DNA of 6,409 bases from Myxococcales bacterium (GTDB lineage: Bacteria; Myxococcota_A; Polyangia; Nannocystales; Nannocystaceae), in assembly GCA_020431135.1 (NCBI GenBank), contig JAGQIT010001052.1, forward strand, positions 1 through 6,409, read 5' to 3'. The position numbers and the translations under genes are program-made. Under the pieces are notes generated by a model that searched no databases, was not told the origin of the DNA, and saw only the letters and a program-made list of their open reading frames with translations. Shown here piece by piece: positions 4,484 through 6,409 of the stretch; position 1 is the first letter of the stretch, and every line of letters begins with the position of its first letter.

Positions 4484-6409
4484 TCACTTGGGCTCGACGG
4501 GCTCGAGCGTGTGGGTGTGGACGGGCAGGCGCTCGCGGGCGCAGGCGGGCGACTCGCGGCTGCACCGGGCGCGGAGGCCAGGTCCGAAGTCGGCGGTGCG
4601 GTGGCGCAGGTAGGCCTCCATCGCCTCGTCGGCGCCGGGGTGCGCGAGCTCGCGGAGTGCGAGGGCCTGGACGCGGAGGAGGTCGGGATCGCGGGGGGTG
4701 AGGGTGAGGCCCTCGCGCGCTGCCTCGAGGGCGCCGAGGCGATCGCCGGCCGAGCCGCGGGCGAGGCCGAGCTCGCGCCAGGCGAGGGGGTCGCCCTTGA
4801 ACGCGGCGACGACCGCCTCGAGGGGACCGACCGCCGTCGGCCAGCGCCAGACGGCCGCGAGGGCGCGGCCGCGGAGGACGTCGAGCGCCGGCGCGTCAGC
4901 GAGCTCCGGGGCGACCTCGGCGATCTGGCGGGTGAGGTCGAGCGCGTCGTCGACGCGACCTTGGCGGGCCGCGACCGCGGCGAGGCCGGCGAGGATCATC
5001 GCGGTCGCTTCGGGGTCGTCGCCGCACGCCTCGAGGGCCGCGTCGTAGGCCCGCCGCGCGCGATCGAGGCGCTCCTGGACCTCGTGCTCGAGGCCTAGGC
5101 CGAGCTCGTAGAGGCGGCTCCAGGTCGGGCGCTCCGAGAGCGTCGAGGCGCCGCGGCCGAGCTCGACCGCGCTCGCGGCGATGACCGTCGCCGGCGGCGG
5201 CGCGCAGGGATCGAGGGGATCGCCGCTGGCCTCGCGGCTGCGGCGGACGAACGCCCGCCCGGGCGCCGACTTGCCGGCGGCGCAGGTCGCCTCGACCAGC
5301 TCCTCGCTGCGGCTGCGGTGGACGAGGCGGGCCTCGAGGCGCAGCGGCCAGGCGTCGGCGTCGAGATCGTCGGGGACGTCGACGGCGAAGCGGACGACGA
5401 CCGCGTCGCGCGGGGCGACCGTGTGATCGAAGGCGCCGACGCGGAGCGCCTCGACCTCGCGGGCGAGCCGCGGCTGGCCGTCGTCGCCGAGGACCGCGGA
5501 GCGCAGCCGGTGGGGATCGGTCGTGCGCGCGAGGAGGCGGCCGTCGGCGGCGCGCAGGTCGACCTCGACGCGGGTGTCATGCGAGTCCCGGGTGCCGCCG
5601 GGGAAGCGGTGGCCGACGGCGAGGTTGCGCATCACCACGTCCACGCGCCCATCGCCGCCGTCCTGGAGCGCCACGCTGACGGCGCCGGCGAGGCTGGCCG
5701 CGACGGCGGCGGCCTGGGCCTCGTCCTGGGCCAGCCGGGCCAGGGCCGCGTTGGCGGCGGCGAAGCGGTGGCTGCGGATGCGGCCGGCCACGGTCCCCTT
5801 CTCCTCGGGGCCCACCGGCACCCGCGGCATGTGGCAGTCCACGCAGGCGCGCACCTCGGGCGGCCGCCAGATGGACGGGGCCCCGCGGCCCGACCAGCCG
5901 CTGTCGCGCCAGTCGCCGTACTCGTCCTGGCCGCGGAACCAGCGGTCGGCGGTCACGGCCTCGGTCAGGCCGACGCGGTGGCAGCTCGCGCAGAGCGTCG
6001 GGGTGCGCAGGGCCGGGCGGGCCACGTGCGCGCGGTGCTCGGGGCCCGGGCGGGGGCCGGAGACGTGGGCCTGGAAGGCCCCGTTGCCCGCCTGGTCCGG
6101 GGCGTCGATGGCGTGGCAGACCAGGCAGGTGAGGCCCGCCTGGGCCTCGACGGTGCCGCGATCGATGGGCGCCAGCATCTTGCCGCCGGCCACGATCAGC
6201 GGGTCATGGCAGTCCCCGCAGAAGGTGGAGGCCTCGAAGCCGCGCTCGGCGCGGAAGGCCTCGACGGACGCCACATAGTAGGGGTTGGCGAAGGAGGCGA
6301 AGCGGTGGGCCGAGGGCGTCCACTGGGCCACGACCGCGGGGTGGCAGCGCGCACAGGCCGCCGTGCCGACGGGCTCGCCCAGGTGCACGCCGGTGGCCGC
6401 CACCGAGGC
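4484..6409 (-). CDS. Pentaheme c-type cytochrome with beta domain and TPR-like C-terminus, 5' partial
   Basis: The frame is open to the right edge, giving 641 visible residues; the true start and any signal peptide lie outside. A GTG at 6403 is in frame but is probably internal, since no export signal follows it, and residues are numbered from it. Five heme-binding CXXCH motifs are seen: CARCH (17-21), CGDCH (62-66), CLVCH (93-97), CASCH (138-142) and CVDCH (187-191). Their context (QWTPSAH, FCGDCHDP, ACVDCHMP) fits cytochrome c554-like multiheme proteins. A beta-rich region follows (about 240-375) with GHRFPGG (264-270), a motif I associate with multiheme cytochromes. Residues about 430-615 are Ala/Leu-rich helical repeats of TPR type, suggesting protein binding. 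The role would be electron transfer outside the cytoplasm; no substrate can be named. Synonymous codon use changes sharply near 5580-5640: GTG is common upstream and absent downstream. Confidence 0.9.
   Translation of the reverse strand, partial: ASVAATGVHLGEPVGTAACARCHPAVVAQWTPSAHRFASFANPYYVASVEAFRAERGFEASTFCGDCHDPLIVAGGKMLAPIDRGTVEAQAGLTCLVCHAIDAPDQAGNGAFQAHVSGPRPGPEHRAHVARPALRTPTLCASCHRVGLTEAVTADRWFRGQDEYGDWRDSGWSGRGAPSIWRPPEVRACVDCHMPRVPVGPEEKGTVAGRIRSHRFAAANAALARLAQDEAQAAAVAASLAGAVSVALQDGGDGRVDVVMRNLAVGHRFPGGTRDSHDTRVEVDLRAADGRLLARTTDPHRLRSAVLGDDGQPRLAREVEALRVGAFDHTVAPRDAVVVRFAVDVPDDLDADAWPLRLEARLVHRSRSEELVEATCAAGKSAPGRAFVRRSREASGDPLDPCAPPPATVIAASAVELGRGASTLSERPTWSRLYELGLGLEHEVQERLDRARRAYDAALEACGDDPEATAMILAGLAAVAARQGRVDDALDLTRQIAEVAPELADAPALDVLRGRALAAVWRWPTAVGPLEAVVAAFKGDPLAWRELGLARGSAGDRLGALEAAREGLTLTPRDPDLLRVQALALRELAHPGADEAMEAYLRHRTADFGPGLRARCSRESPACARERLPVHTHTLEPVEPK

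Noticed and set aside
4433..5098. Plus-strand open frame antisense to the cytochrome C-terminus
   Set aside because: The minus-strand frame has TPR-like repeats and strong GTC/CTC codon preference; the plus-strand product has no recognisable feature.
5523..6278. Plus-strand open frame antisense to the heme domain
   Set aside because: The opposite frame carries the CXXCH motifs; this one is a GC-driven shadow.

Overview
The window is high-GC bacterial DNA that reads most like a myxobacterium (Myxococcota, possibly Nannocystaceae-like). The reasons are a Cys-rich surface protein ending in a MYXO-CTERM-like anchor (Cys, short hydrophobic segment, Arg cluster), a lipoprotein with a long Thr/Gly/Pro/Glu linker before its folded domain, and near-exclusive use of G/C-ending codons. 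The lineage call is inference from style. There is no rRNA, tRNA or marker gene in the window.

Layout. Positions 1-177 (minus) hold the N-terminal 59 codons of an AcpH-like acyl-carrier-protein phosphodiesterase family protein that runs off the left edge. A 154-bp divergent intergenic region follows. Positions 332-2224 (plus) encode a class C (S13, PBP4/DacB family) D-Ala-D-Ala carboxypeptidase/endopeptidase predicted to be a lipoprotein with an acidic C-terminal tail. It converges on a run of three minus-strand genes. From upstream to downstream these are a pentaheme c-type cytochrome with a beta domain and TPR-like repeats (4484-6409, 5' end outside the window), a small secreted protein with 36 cysteines (3412-4269), and a DNRLRE-like lipoprotein (2326-3285).

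Four of the five genes encode, or probably encode, exported or envelope proteins: peptidoglycan trimming, a surface-anchored Cys-rich protein, a lipoprotein with an extended stalk, and a probably periplasmic or surface cytochrome whose export signal is off-window. The minus-strand genes are separated by 214 and 126 bp, with a strong hairpin between the last two and -10-like boxes close to the starts, so they are more likely separate units than one tight operon. No mobile element, CRISPR array, RNA gene or defence system was seen.

The two points most worth following are the cysteine lattice of the 3412-4269 protein and an abrupt synonymous-codon change inside the cytochrome gene. In the lattice, 29 consecutive Cys-Cys intervals are all 4, 8 or 9 residues. 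In the cytochrome, Val GTG:GTC is 16:10 in the heme half and 0:28 in the remainder.
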